Source: Methylomonas sp. EFPC3 (GTDB lineage Bacteria; Pseudomonadota; Gammaproteobacteria; Methylococcales; Methylomonadaceae). Taken from it: DNA of 64,000 nt. The translations under genes were made by a program, and so were the position numbers. The stretch spans positions 434,001-498,000 of the forward strand of contig NZ_CP116398.1 of assembly GCF_029643245.1 (NCBI RefSeq), written 5' to 3'. Shown here piece after piece: positions 1 through 7,637 of the stretch. Each line of letters starts with the position of its first letter. Position 1 is the stretch's first letter. A model generated the notes under the pieces. That model was not told where the DNA came from, did no database searches, and saw nothing but the letters and a program-made list of their open reading frames with translations.

Positions 1-56
1 TGTTCGGTTCGGCTCTATTGGGTTTTACCGCGTTAGGTCGAAAAAAACCGGTCTAG
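1..56 (+). CDS. 3' end of an exosortase-sorted surface protein (partial)
   Basis: Reading from base 3, the window opens with the last 17 codons of a gene, ending at TAG 54-56. The visible residues FGSALLGFTALGRKKPV are the hydrophobic helix plus basic tail of a VPxPA/PEP-CTERM sorting signal, nearly the same as the tail of the protein at 62208-63026 (FGSALFGMLGLKRR). The sorting motif itself would lie just upstream of the window. The rest of the protein is not visible, so its function cannot be stated. In this family the tail is cleaved by an exosortase and the protein goes to the cell surface or the extracellular matrix. Confidence 0.75.
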   Translation, partial: FGSALLGFTALGRKKPV

Positions 57-331
57 CTTACAGCGCCAGCCTATCCGCTTTGCCGAATGGGGCGTGCTCG
101 GGTAACAAGGTCCAAATGCCTTATGTCCGATGTTGCCCCGATTAGCTGGCGCTCACAATAATTTAGTGGTCGGTTCCCGGGGTTGTCTAGGTTGGGGCCG
201 GCCCTGATTTCTTTGGTTTCGACTGAACTGATGCAATCGAAGGCGTGCACAGGTTCAGTCTTTATCCGACTCCCAGACCGGAGCTAAAGCAGATGCGGCG
301 CCGGGTGAATAGCGGGTTTTACGAGGCAGGT
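57..331. other. Noncoding leader of the diheme peroxidase gene
   Basis: No convincing gene, sigma-70 promoter or sigma-54 element was seen here. The open frame of the next gene extends back to 245, but that extension lacks a ribosome binding site and would bury the signal peptide, so 57-331 is treated as leader or promoter DNA. Confidence 0.4.
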
Positions 332-2602
332 ATGAAGGTATTTCCGAGAATCTTTTTAATAGCGATCGCTTCGCTGGCGGCGCTGCCGGTGGCGGCCCAC
401 GGACCGGTTCCGGTATCGTTACAGCGGGTACCGGTGCCGCCGGTGCCAGGTTTGTTGGACGGTTCCAGCCCGATCGTGGTGAATAAGGCGGCAGCGATTG
501 CGTTGGGCAAGGCCTTATTTTGGGATATGAACGTCGGTAGCGACGGCATGGCCTGCGGGTCCTGCCATTTTCACGCCGGGGCCGACGCCCGGGTCAAAAA
601 TCAGCTGAATCCCGGCGCCAAGAGCAGCAAAGCCAGCGGGCAGACGTTCGATACGTTGGCGTCGGGCGGTGGCGGCCCCAATCATACCTTGCGTTCGCAA
701 GACTTTCCGCTGCACCGGCTGTCCGATCCGGCCGATAAATTCAGCGCCGTGACCTTTACCACCGATGATGTGGTGGCGTCGTCCGGTACCTTTAGCGGCG
801 AATTCAAAGGTGCTTCGCGTTTCAGCGGCAGTACCGACCAATGTTCGCGTAGCGTCGATGCGGTATTTCACGTTAACCAAACCGGTACCCGGCGGGTGGA
901 ACCGCGGAATGCGCCGACTGTAATCAATGCGGTGTTCAACCACCGCAATTTCTGGGACGGGCGGGCCAACAATATCTTTAACGGTAGCAGCCCCTGGGGC
1001 GAACGCGACCCGAATGCCGGGGTTTGGGTCAAACTCAATTCACGCTCGGTGATTAAAGAGAAGCTGCATCTGGAGAACTCGTCTCTAGCATCGTTGGCGA
1101 CGGCGCCGGGTTTGAGCGATACCGAAATGAGCTGCCGGCAGCGGACGTGGGCCGATATCGGCCGCAAACTGTTGGGACGCCAAGCCTTGCAACATCAGAA
1201 GGTGCACCACGAAGACAGTGTGTTGGGCCCCTATAGCTTGAGCAGCATCGGAAATCTAAAGCCCGGCCTGAATACGACCTATAAAAATCTGATCATGCAG
1301 GCTTTCAATGCCAAATACTGGTCTTATAGCGGCATCGGCCCGTTCGGTGCTCCGCCGGGACAAACCGCCTACAACCAAATGGAGGCCAATTTCCCGATGT
1401 TCTTCGGCTTGGCGCTCCAGCTTTACCAGTCGACCTTGGTGGCGGATCAATCGCCTTTCGATTTGAGCCCGGTGGATGGCAGTCTGCGCCCGACCTGGAC
1501 CAATATTGTCGGCGCCACGCCGGCCGAGACTGAGGCCAAGCGCCAAGCGCTGAAAGACGGCGGCAACTTGTTTTTCAACAATCATTGTAATTTGTGTCAT
1601 GCCGGCCCGAGCTTGAGTCTGGCCGCGGTCGCTACCAATGCGGCGTTGTTAAAGCCCGAGCCCGGCAAAACCTTCGGTTTGGCAGCGACGCCAATTTCGT
1701 ACGGACCGGATGCGTTCGGTCCTTCCGGCGGCGCGCGAGCAGCCGGCATGACCCAATATGTCAATCCGGTAACCCGGGATTTTAGTAGCGACGGCATGCC
1801 TTTGCTGATGGACTTGGGGTACATCAACACCGGTGTTGCCGATCCGAATGGCGATCCTGGAGTTGGCGGTCTCGACGATTTCGGCAATCCGCTATCCTTT
1901 GCCGCTCAGTACCTTCAGTATTTGCAGGACCGTCCCGCCGGGATCAAGGATCGTCTGGTTAAGGATATTCGCGCTTGCGATTTCATCACCGCGATCGCGA
2001 TTAATACCGACGTTTCCGAGCCTTATTACTTTACCGCAGTGGAAGGTATCCAGGCGGACGGCAGTCGGGAGGGTGTGTCGCGCAATCAAAACTGTGCGGA
2101 TCCGGCCACAGCTTTCATTCCGTCGCCCAGCGCGGCACGCAACGAAGCCAATGCCGCAAATCTGGGCGTGGCAGTCAAGGCGGCCTTTAAAGTTCCAACC
2201 CTGCGTAATATCGAGCTGACCGGGCCGTACATGCATAACGGCAGTATGGCAACGCTGGAGCAGGTGATCGAGTTTTATGGCCGGCAAGGCAATTTCCACA
2301 ACGATATTTTGCACGAGCAGGTCGGTACCATCTCGTCGTCGATCAATTCGCCGGCTAACCGGGCCAAATTGATCGCGTACCTGAAGTCGTTCACTGACGA
2401 CCGGGTGCGCTATGAAAAAGCGCCGTTCGACCATCCGGAGGTGATCGTGCCGAACGGCCACGACGGTAACCATGAAGCTGTTGTATCCGGCAATCCGTTG
2501 CAAGCCGATCTGGCGCAAGACGAAGTATTAGTCGTCCCGGCCGTCGGTGCCAATGGTTCAGTCGACCCGCTGTTGCCGTTCGACCAGTTGTTGGCGCACT
2601 GA
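332..2602 (+). CDS. Large secreted diheme cytochrome c peroxidase (MauG/CcpA-like)
   Basis: Predicted 756-residue periplasmic or surface diheme c-type cytochrome of the peroxidase/MauG superfamily, which reduces H2O2 or performs heme-based oxidations. The start at 332 is preferred over 245 because GAGGCAGG precedes it and it begins directly with a signal peptide (MKVFPRIFLIAIASLAALPVA). Two heme sites are visible: CGSCH at about residue 75 and CNLCH at about residue 419. The C-terminus has the family hallmark TGPYMHNGSMATLEQVIEFY. At more than twice the usual length (about 320-350 residues) it recalls the surface-associated peroxidases of methanotrophs such as Methylococcus SACCP and the partner of CorA; that assignment is inference. 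An exosortase substrate follows 89 bp downstream and may be cotranscribed. Confidence 0.85.
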   Translation: MKVFPRIFLIAIASLAALPVAAHGPVPVSLQRVPVPPVPGLLDGSSPIVVNKAAAIALGKALFWDMNVGSDGMACGSCHFHAGADARVKNQLNPGAKSSKASGQTFDTLASGGGGPNHTLRSQDFPLHRLSDPADKFSAVTFTTDDVVASSGTFSGEFKGASRFSGSTDQCSRSVDAVFHVNQTGTRRVEPRNAPTVINAVFNHRNFWDGRANNIFNGSSPWGERDPNAGVWVKLNSRSVIKEKLHLENSSLASLATAPGLSDTEMSCRQRTWADIGRKLLGRQALQHQKVHHEDSVLGPYSLSSIGNLKPGLNTTYKNLIMQAFNAKYWSYSGIGPFGAPPGQTAYNQMEANFPMFFGLALQLYQSTLVADQSPFDLSPVDGSLRPTWTNIVGATPAETEAKRQALKDGGNLFFNNHCNLCHAGPSLSLAAVATNAALLKPEPGKTFGLAATPISYGPDAFGPSGGARAAGMTQYVNPVTRDFSSDGMPLLMDLGYINTGVADPNGDPGVGGLDDFGNPLSFAAQYLQYLQDRPAGIKDRLVKDIRACDFITAIAINTDVSEPYYFTAVEGIQADGSREGVSRNQNCADPATAFIPSPSAARNEANAANLGVAVKAAFKVPTLRNIELTGPYMHNGSMATLEQVIEFYGRQGNFHNDILHEQVGTISSSINSPANRAKLIAYLKSFTDDRVRYEKAPFDHPEVIVPNGHDGNHEAVVSGNPLQADLAQDEVLVVPAVGANGSVDPLLPFDQLLAH

Positions 2603-2691
2603 GCGGCTGAATGCCGTATCGAAAACACCGGCCCGCGCGCCGCCGAGTCGCGCGGGATTTCCGGACACAAAAGTCAAGTAGAGATTAACTT

Positions 2692-3426
2692 ATGCAAACT
2701 TCAATAAAACACAGAGCCGTTCTGGTATGGCTGGCAGGGTTGGGGCTGTTTACCGCGGGTACGGCGACTGCCGCTACAAGTTTCAACAGTTCCGCAGCGT
2801 TAAGTTACAGTATTGAGAGCATCGTCAACCTGAGCAATCCGGGTGATCTGTCCGGCCTGGAGATAGTCGGCTATTTCCAGCAGATCGACGCTCCGGCCAA
2901 TCCCGGCGACGAATATTCGCAAGTGCAAATCAACGGCGTCGGCTCGGTGATCGCCAACAATCCGGAGTTGTCGACCGGCGGCGATTTCAATTACACCTTT
3001 GCCGCCAGCGGCACCTTGACCAACGGTACCCTGGATGCGCACCATTTGGGTTGGTACGGCTTGGAGTTTCGCAATAACGGCAGCGATCGCTACGCCATCA
3101 ATTTGCGTCTGGATTATCTGCTCAGCGCGGCGGCCGGCTCGGCCACCGATTCCAGTTCCGTGGCGATCGATTTCTTTAACGGTGACGGCCTGTGGCAAGG
3201 TGCCGACCGGGTCGATACCGCGTTCAATGACCTGAACGTGTCACGAGCCGGCACTAGCGGCCTGTTCGGCTTCGAATTGGCGGCCGGCCAGACCGAAGGT
3301 TTATACGCCGACGTGCGGATGGATAACCACCTGGAAGCCTCGCCGGTACCGCTGCCGGCCGCGGTGTGGTCGTTTCTGGCCGGCGTGATCGGTATCTTGG
3401 GTCTGAAAAAACGCCGAAGCGAATAA
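2692..3426 (+). CDS. Exosortase-sorted (VPLPA-CTERM) secreted protein
   Basis: 244 residues with an N-terminal signal peptide ending near TAGTATAA, a beta-rich body rich in Ser, Asp and Asn, and a C-terminal sorting signal: VPLPAAVWSFLAG, a hydrophobic helix, then LKKRRSE. Proteins of this type are anchored and cleaved by an exosortase and exported to the surface or extracellular matrix. The body matches no enzyme that I recognise. It follows the diheme peroxidase gene on the same strand with an 89-bp gap and no clear promoter, so the two could be one transcript. The next gene converges from the other strand 54 bp downstream. Confidence 0.8.
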   Translation: MQTSIKHRAVLVWLAGLGLFTAGTATAATSFNSSAALSYSIESIVNLSNPGDLSGLEIVGYFQQIDAPANPGDEYSQVQINGVGSVIANNPELSTGGDFNYTFAASGTLTNGTLDAHHLGWYGLEFRNNGSDRYAINLRLDYLLSAAAGSATDSSSVAIDFFNGDGLWQGADRVDTAFNDLNVSRAGTSGLFGFELAAGQTEGLYADVRMDNHLEASPVPLPAAVWSFLAGVIGILGLKKRRSE

Positions 3427-3480
3427 TCGGTCTGATCTCAGCCACCGGCGGTCGGGGTCGGACGTGCCGCGCCACCGGCC

Positions 3481-4452
3481 TCACACCACCCGGTCCGGTG
3501 GCGTCCGGCCGGCGAAAAACGCTTGCAAATTGGCCAGCACTTTTTCGCCCATCGCCGTGCGGGTGGCGATCGTAGCGCTGCCCAAATGCGGCAACAAGGC
3601 CGCATTTTCCAATGCCAAAAAGCCGGGGTCGATGTCCGGCTCGCCTTCGTAAACATCGAGGCCGGCACCGGCAATGCGCTTTTCCCGCAACGCCCGAATC
3701 AAGGCTTTACTGTCGACCACATCGCCGCGAGCGGTATTGATCAAGTGCGCGCTGGGTTTCATCAGGTCCAAACGGCGTTCGTCGATCAGATGCCGGGTGT
3801 CGGCGCCACCGGGGCAATGCAGCGACACGTAATCGCACTGCGGCAAGAGTTCTTCGAGTGTCTCGCACCGCACCGCTTGCAGATCGGCGACGATTTCCGG
3901 ATCAGCCGGGCTGGGTTTGACGTACAAAATCTTCATGCCGAAGCCGTGGTGCGCTTTGCGGGCCATGGCCTGGGCGATGCGGCCGAAGCCGACCAATCCC
4001 AACGTGGCGCCGGTGACGTCGCTGCTCATCATGTGCGTTGGACACCAGCCGCGCCATTGGCCGGAGCGGACCAAGCGGTCGCCTTCGGCGCCGCGCCGTG
4101 CCGTCATCAGCAATAAAGTCATCGCAATATCGGCGGTGCTTTCCGTTAGTACGCCGGGGGTATTGGTCACGACCAAACCTTGTTCCCGCGCTGCCGCGAT
4201 GTCGATATGGTTGTAGCCGACGCCGAAATTTCCCAGGATCCGGCAGCGTTTGTTGGCGACGTTCAGCACCTCGGCCGGTAGCGCATCGCAAACGCTCGGG
4301 CAGACCGCATCGTAGTTTTGCAGAGCCGTTCGAAACTCGTCGGCGTTCATCGGGTGGTCGTCGCCATTCAAGGTGGTATCGAACAGTTCCTGCAATTTGG
4401 CTTCGACGGTCGCCGGCCAGCGCCGGCTGATCAACACTTTGGGTTTACTCAT
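3481..4452 (-). CDS. D-2-hydroxyacid dehydrogenase (glyoxylate/hydroxypyruvate reductase-like)
   Basis: 323-residue NAD(P)-dependent D-2-hydroxyacid dehydrogenase. The nucleotide-binding fold is seen at LGLVGFGRIAQAMA, and the catalytic Arg, Glu and His sit in NTARGDVVD, GLDVYEGEP and LLPHLGSAT. The substrate-loop sequence NFGVGYNHID is typical of the GyaR/GhrB branch. A likely role is reduction of glyoxylate or hydroxypyruvate; since serine-glyoxylate aminotransferase, which makes hydroxypyruvate, lies 1.8 kb upstream, hydroxypyruvate reductase of the serine cycle is attractive but not proven by sequence. The ATG at 4452 is preferred to the TTG one codon earlier because AGGA sits 8 bases before it. 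The J-like gene lies 70 bp upstream in the same direction. Confidence 0.85.
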   Translation of the reverse strand: MSKPKVLISRRWPATVEAKLQELFDTTLNGDDHPMNADEFRTALQNYDAVCPSVCDALPAEVLNVANKRCRILGNFGVGYNHIDIAAAREQGLVVTNTPGVLTESTADIAMTLLLMTARRGAEGDRLVRSGQWRGWCPTHMMSSDVTGATLGLVGFGRIAQAMARKAHHGFGMKILYVKPSPADPEIVADLQAVRCETLEELLPQCDYVSLHCPGGADTRHLIDERRLDLMKPSAHLINTARGDVVDSKALIRALREKRIAGAGLDVYEGEPDIDPGFLALENAALLPHLGSATIATRTAMGEKVLANLQAFFAGRTPPDRVV

Positions 4453-4522
4453 CAAAAATTCCTGTATGGCTGCGTTCGGGCCGCCAGTATAAGCCAGCCG
4501 GCGGCGATTTTCGGCGCGGCGG

Positions 4523-5317
4523 CTAAGGATCCAAGGCCGGATTTGAGCGGGAAATCTCGCCGGTGGTGTGTTCGCGGTCGTAGGCTCTGATCCGCGCGGC
4601 CCTCAGGCTGTTGATACTGGCAATGTTCTCGTCGTGCTGATGCAGTGCGCGTTCGCGTTGGGCCGCCGCGTACTCTTGTTTCTGCTGCCGCAATTCCAGT
4701 GCCAATTCGGGTTTTCGATATTGCATTTCCAGGCTGCTGTTGGCGATATCCTGTTGCTTAAGCTCAGATTGGGTATCCGCCTGGCTTTGCAATAGTTCCA
4801 GCGCTCGTTGTTGGTTGGCTAGCTGGCGTTCCGCCAAGCGATTGGCGTCTTCCAGTTGTTGCTGACGCAGGCTGCGTTCGGCCTCGATTTGGGCTTGTTG
4901 CCGATCGCCCCGGCTTTGCTGCGCTAGCCATTCTTGCTGGCGCAGCAGACTTTCCGCCGCAGCGGCCAGTCGTTCGGTTTTTTGGTAATCGCGGTACAGC
5001 CAGAGCCCGGCCGCCACCGCCAGTAGCGCGGCGACCATAATCTGCCGCGGCGCAAGTTGGAAAGGCCGATGCCGCTCTGCCGGGGCAATAACCGAGTCGG
5101 CCGCGACCTGCGCCATCGCCAGTTTACGGTCGTACGCCAAGCGGCGCTGCGCATCCGACAGGATCAGGAACGCCTCTCTGGCGCGGGCCAGACTCGCCAA
5201 TGAAGCATCGTCATGGCGCCCGGTGTAGAGCCGTTCGACGGTTTTGAAAGCGCTATGGATTTGTTGTGCGGTAGCCGTTTCCGGAAGGTTCAGCAATTGG
5301 TACAGGGTTTTCGCCAT
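4523..5317 (-). CDS. Membrane-anchored J-like domain and coiled-coil protein
   Basis: 264 residues. Residues 1-66 resemble a J-domain (LYQLLNLPETATAQQIHSAF, then LSDAQRRLAYDRKL), but the HPD tripeptide needed to stimulate DnaK is absent; the loop reads GRHDDA. One membrane segment follows at about 93-107 (IMVAALLAVAAGLWL), then a Gln/Glu/Arg-rich coiled coil to about residue 250. A canonical DnaJ co-chaperone role is therefore unlikely; a scaffold or structural role is possible. The start at 5317 has AAGAGGCG upstream; the longer frame to 5398 has none. The dehydrogenase gene follows 70 bp downstream and may be cotranscribed. Confidence 0.65.
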   Translation of the reverse strand: MAKTLYQLLNLPETATAQQIHSAFKTVERLYTGRHDDASLASLARAREAFLILSDAQRRLAYDRKLAMAQVAADSVIAPAERHRPFQLAPRQIMVAALLAVAAGLWLYRDYQKTERLAAAAESLLRQQEWLAQQSRGDRQQAQIEAERSLRQQQLEDANRLAERQLANQQRALELLQSQADTQSELKQQDIANSSLEMQYRKPELALELRQQKQEYAAAQRERALHQHDENIASINSLRAARIRAYDREHTTGEISRSNPALDP

Positions 5318-5453
5318 GGCCGTCGCCTCTTGCTTGGTCGTGAGTCGAGACGGCGTATCGGTGAGTTTGCCGTCTGTCGCCGCCGATTGGATTGTCAATG
5401 GCAGCGACTATAGGCAACTCAAAGCTCAAGCGCAAATATACCCTTTAAAAACC

Positions 5454-5933
5454 TTAAGCGATCGCGTAAGCGCGGCGAGTCTGGCGGTGGCGCAGCATGG
5501 CTAGCGACCCAAGCAGGCAGCCCAGCGAAAACCAGGCTATGGCCGCCAACGGCAGTCCCGATAGATTTTGCGCTTCGGTCTGATCGGCATCGATATTGTG
5601 CCCGGCCGCGGTCGATGCGAACCCGGCTTGAGCCAGGCCATAACCGGCGCTGGGCATTAGGGTCCAGGCCACTTGGCTCAGTGTCGGATAATCCATGGCC
5701 GACCATTCGACTAATTTGCACAATTCGCTCGGAACCGTGGCGTTTTGGCAGCCCTGGAGGGCTGCTGGAAATAACCAGCGGCTTGATGTTACGGTTTCGG
5801 GCGAGGGTAATAGATTGGGAATCTGCAGCGGCGCGGCAGCGAAACTGCCATATAAACCGGGATCGGGCTGGTTTAACGGTTTAACTTGGGCCGGAACGGC
5901 CAACATAGCGATTAGCAATAATGAATGTCTCAT
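5454..5933 (-). CDS. Small secreted protein with a sorting-signal-like C-terminus
   Basis: 159 residues beginning with a signal peptide (MRHSLLLIAMLAVPAQ). The start at 5933 is fixed by GGAGG five bases upstream; the longer open frame lacks a site. The C-terminus reads LPLAAIAWFSLGCLLGSLAM then basic RHRQTRR, which has the layout of an exosortase signal with LPLAA in place of VPLPA, so it may be a divergent substrate. Two Cys (about residues 61 and 72) could form a disulfide. The body matches no family that I recognise. A sigma-54-type promoter lies about 50 bp upstream (5981-5996), as for true PEP-CTERM genes in this window, which supports the grouping. Confidence 0.6.
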   Translation of the reverse strand: MRHSLLLIAMLAVPAQVKPLNQPDPGLYGSFAAAPLQIPNLLPSPETVTSSRWLFPAALQGCQNATVPSELCKLVEWSAMDYPTLSQVAWTLMPSAGYGLAQAGFASTAAGHNIDADQTEAQNLSGLPLAAIAWFSLGCLLGSLAMLRHRQTRRAYAIA

Positions 5934-5980
5934 GACGTCCTCCCTTGGCTGTTGAAAACAGTTGGTCCTCGGTATGTAAC

Positions 5981-5996
5981 AGCAAAAATGGCGCCG
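5981..5996 (-). promoter_or_regulatory. Sigma-54 (-24/-12) promoter candidate
   Basis: On the minus strand this reads CGGCGCCATTTTTGCT: GG and GC separated by exactly 10 bp, with a full TTGCT at -12. The consensus is TGGCACG-N4-TTGCW. The predicted start point is near 5970, giving a leader of about 37 nt before the ATG at 5933. It is a sequence match only. Confidence 0.5.
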
Positions 5997-6213
5997 ACAT
6001 GAAAAAAATATATTAATTTCAGTTGGATATTTGTTTTTTGGTCGGTGCGCAACCCGTCCGGTTAAGTGTTTTTGCCGAATTTTGGTGCGACTTTCGATCG
6101 ATTTTGGTGTGCTGCGCACAACCTTAGGCCGGAAAATGCCGGCAGCAGAGCGGGGCAACGGGGGGAGTGGTCGGGCGGCGAATCTGGATTCGCCGCCCGA
6201 CCATCAGCGAGGG

Positions 6214-7380
6214 CTATTTCGCGGTAGAGCGATAGTATTCGATCGCTGCGGCGACGCCGCTGCCGGCTTTGATATCAAAACCGTGATCCAGCATCGCCAT
6301 TTCCACCCCGGCAATCGCGCCCAACAAGGAAACGTCGTTCATGTCGCCGACGTGGCCGATGCGGAACACTTTGCCGGCCACTTCGCTCAAGCCGGCGCCC
6401 AAGGAAATGTTGTACTTGTTGTAAGCGGTGCTGATCACGTGGCGCGCGTCCTTATCGGCCGGTACCACGATGGCGGTGACGGTGTCGGAAGCCCAGCCTT
6501 CCTGGGCGCAGGTTTGCAAGCCCCAGGCCGCCACGGCGCGGCGTACGCCTTCGCCCAGACGGTGATGGCGGGCGTAGACGTTTTCCATGCCTTCTTCCAG
6601 CAGCAATTCCAGCGCTTTACGCAAGCCGTACAGCATTGGCGTGGACGGTGTGTAAGGGGTGTAACCATCTTTATTGGAGGCCGCCATGTCTTTCAACGAG
6701 AAGAAAGAACGCGGGAAGTTGCTGTTGTCGATCGCGGCCAGGGCTTTTTGGCTGAAACCCAAAATCGCCAGACCGGCCGGCAACATGAAGCCTTTTTGCG
6801 AGCCGGCGATCGCTGCGTCCACGCCCCATTCGTCCTGGCGGAAATCGATACTGCCGATCGCGCTGACGCCGTCAGAAAACAGCAGGGCAGGGTGTCCGGC
6901 CGCATCCAAGGCTTTGCGGACGCCGGGAATGTCGCTGGTGACGCCGGTCGAGGTTTCGTTATGGGTGGCCAGTACGGCTTTGATTTCGTGATTTTTATCG
7001 TCTTTCAGGCGCGCTTCCAAATGGTCCAGCGGAATGCCCTTGCCCCATTCGATTTGGTGAATTTCCACATCGAAACCCAGTTTGCGCGCGGCTTCCGCCC
7101 ACAAATGGCCGAATTGGCCGAAACGGTAAATCAGGACTTTATCGCCCTGGTTCAAACAGTTGGTCATTGCCACTTCCCAGCCGGCGGTGCCGGTGGCCGG
7201 AAACACGAAGCATTGGCCGGTTTCGGTGCGGAACACCTTTTTCAGGTCTTCCAAAATCGGCGACAACAATTTAGGGAAAATCGGCGAGCGGTGGTCTTCC
7301 ATCGGCACGTGCATCGCGCTCAGAATTTCGTGTGGGGTATTGGTTGGACCTGGAACAAAAAGGTGATTGCGACCCGCCAT
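6214..7380 (-). CDS. sgaA: Serine-glyoxylate aminotransferase
   Basis: 388-residue class-V PLP aminotransferase that converts serine and glyoxylate to hydroxypyruvate and glycine, the entry step of the serine cycle for C1 assimilation. Visible features are the N-terminal LFVPGPTNTP typical of the SGAT/AGT branch, the cofactor contacts PATGTAGWE and LLFSDGVSAIGSID, and the Schiff-base lysine in IAGSQKGFMLP (about Lys196). Length is normal for the family. The start at 7380 has AAGGAG upstream. It is divergent from the gene at 7638. The serine-cycle malyl-CoA lyase and malate thiokinase are 23 kb away on the other strand rather than adjacent. Confidence 0.93.
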   Translation of the reverse strand: MAGRNHLFVPGPTNTPHEILSAMHVPMEDHRSPIFPKLLSPILEDLKKVFRTETGQCFVFPATGTAGWEVAMTNCLNQGDKVLIYRFGQFGHLWAEAARKLGFDVEIHQIEWGKGIPLDHLEARLKDDKNHEIKAVLATHNETSTGVTSDIPGVRKALDAAGHPALLFSDGVSAIGSIDFRQDEWGVDAAIAGSQKGFMLPAGLAILGFSQKALAAIDNSNFPRSFFSLKDMAASNKDGYTPYTPSTPMLYGLRKALELLLEEGMENVYARHHRLGEGVRRAVAAWGLQTCAQEGWASDTVTAIVVPADKDARHVISTAYNKYNISLGAGLSEVAGKVFRIGHVGDMNDVSLLGAIAGVEMAMLDHGFDIKAGSGVAAAIEYYRSTAK

Positions 7381-7637
7381 CTGGTTTCTCCTTGGAATTT
7401 TGGAAGCTTAGAAAATCGCCGGATGGTGCCATAGAAGGCAGGCTTGAGCAAGTCCGACCAATGCAGGAATACTCGTTGAATGGTTCCGGAGATACGAATC
7501 AAATAGATGCTGCCGCAGAGTTTCGGCGTTCGGTCCAGAATAAATCGATCGTTTGTAACGATTCTGATATAAGAATAGCCGGTACACTTTTTCGCTTCGC
7601 TCGGGCTATGCTGCAGCCCTATCTTTTTGAGTTATTT

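Noticed and set aside
3481..4452. Firm assignment as serine-cycle hydroxypyruvate reductase HprA
   Set aside because: The sequence belongs to the broad GyaR/GhrB-like group; substrate specificity cannot be read from it, and the nearby aminotransferase is only suggestive.
6031..7434. Long plus-strand open frame antisense to serine-glyoxylate aminotransferase
   Set aside because: Composition is that of a complementary-strand shadow of a GC-rich gene (runs of His, Gln, Arg, Gly); no ribosome site, while the minus-strand frame is a clear known enzyme.
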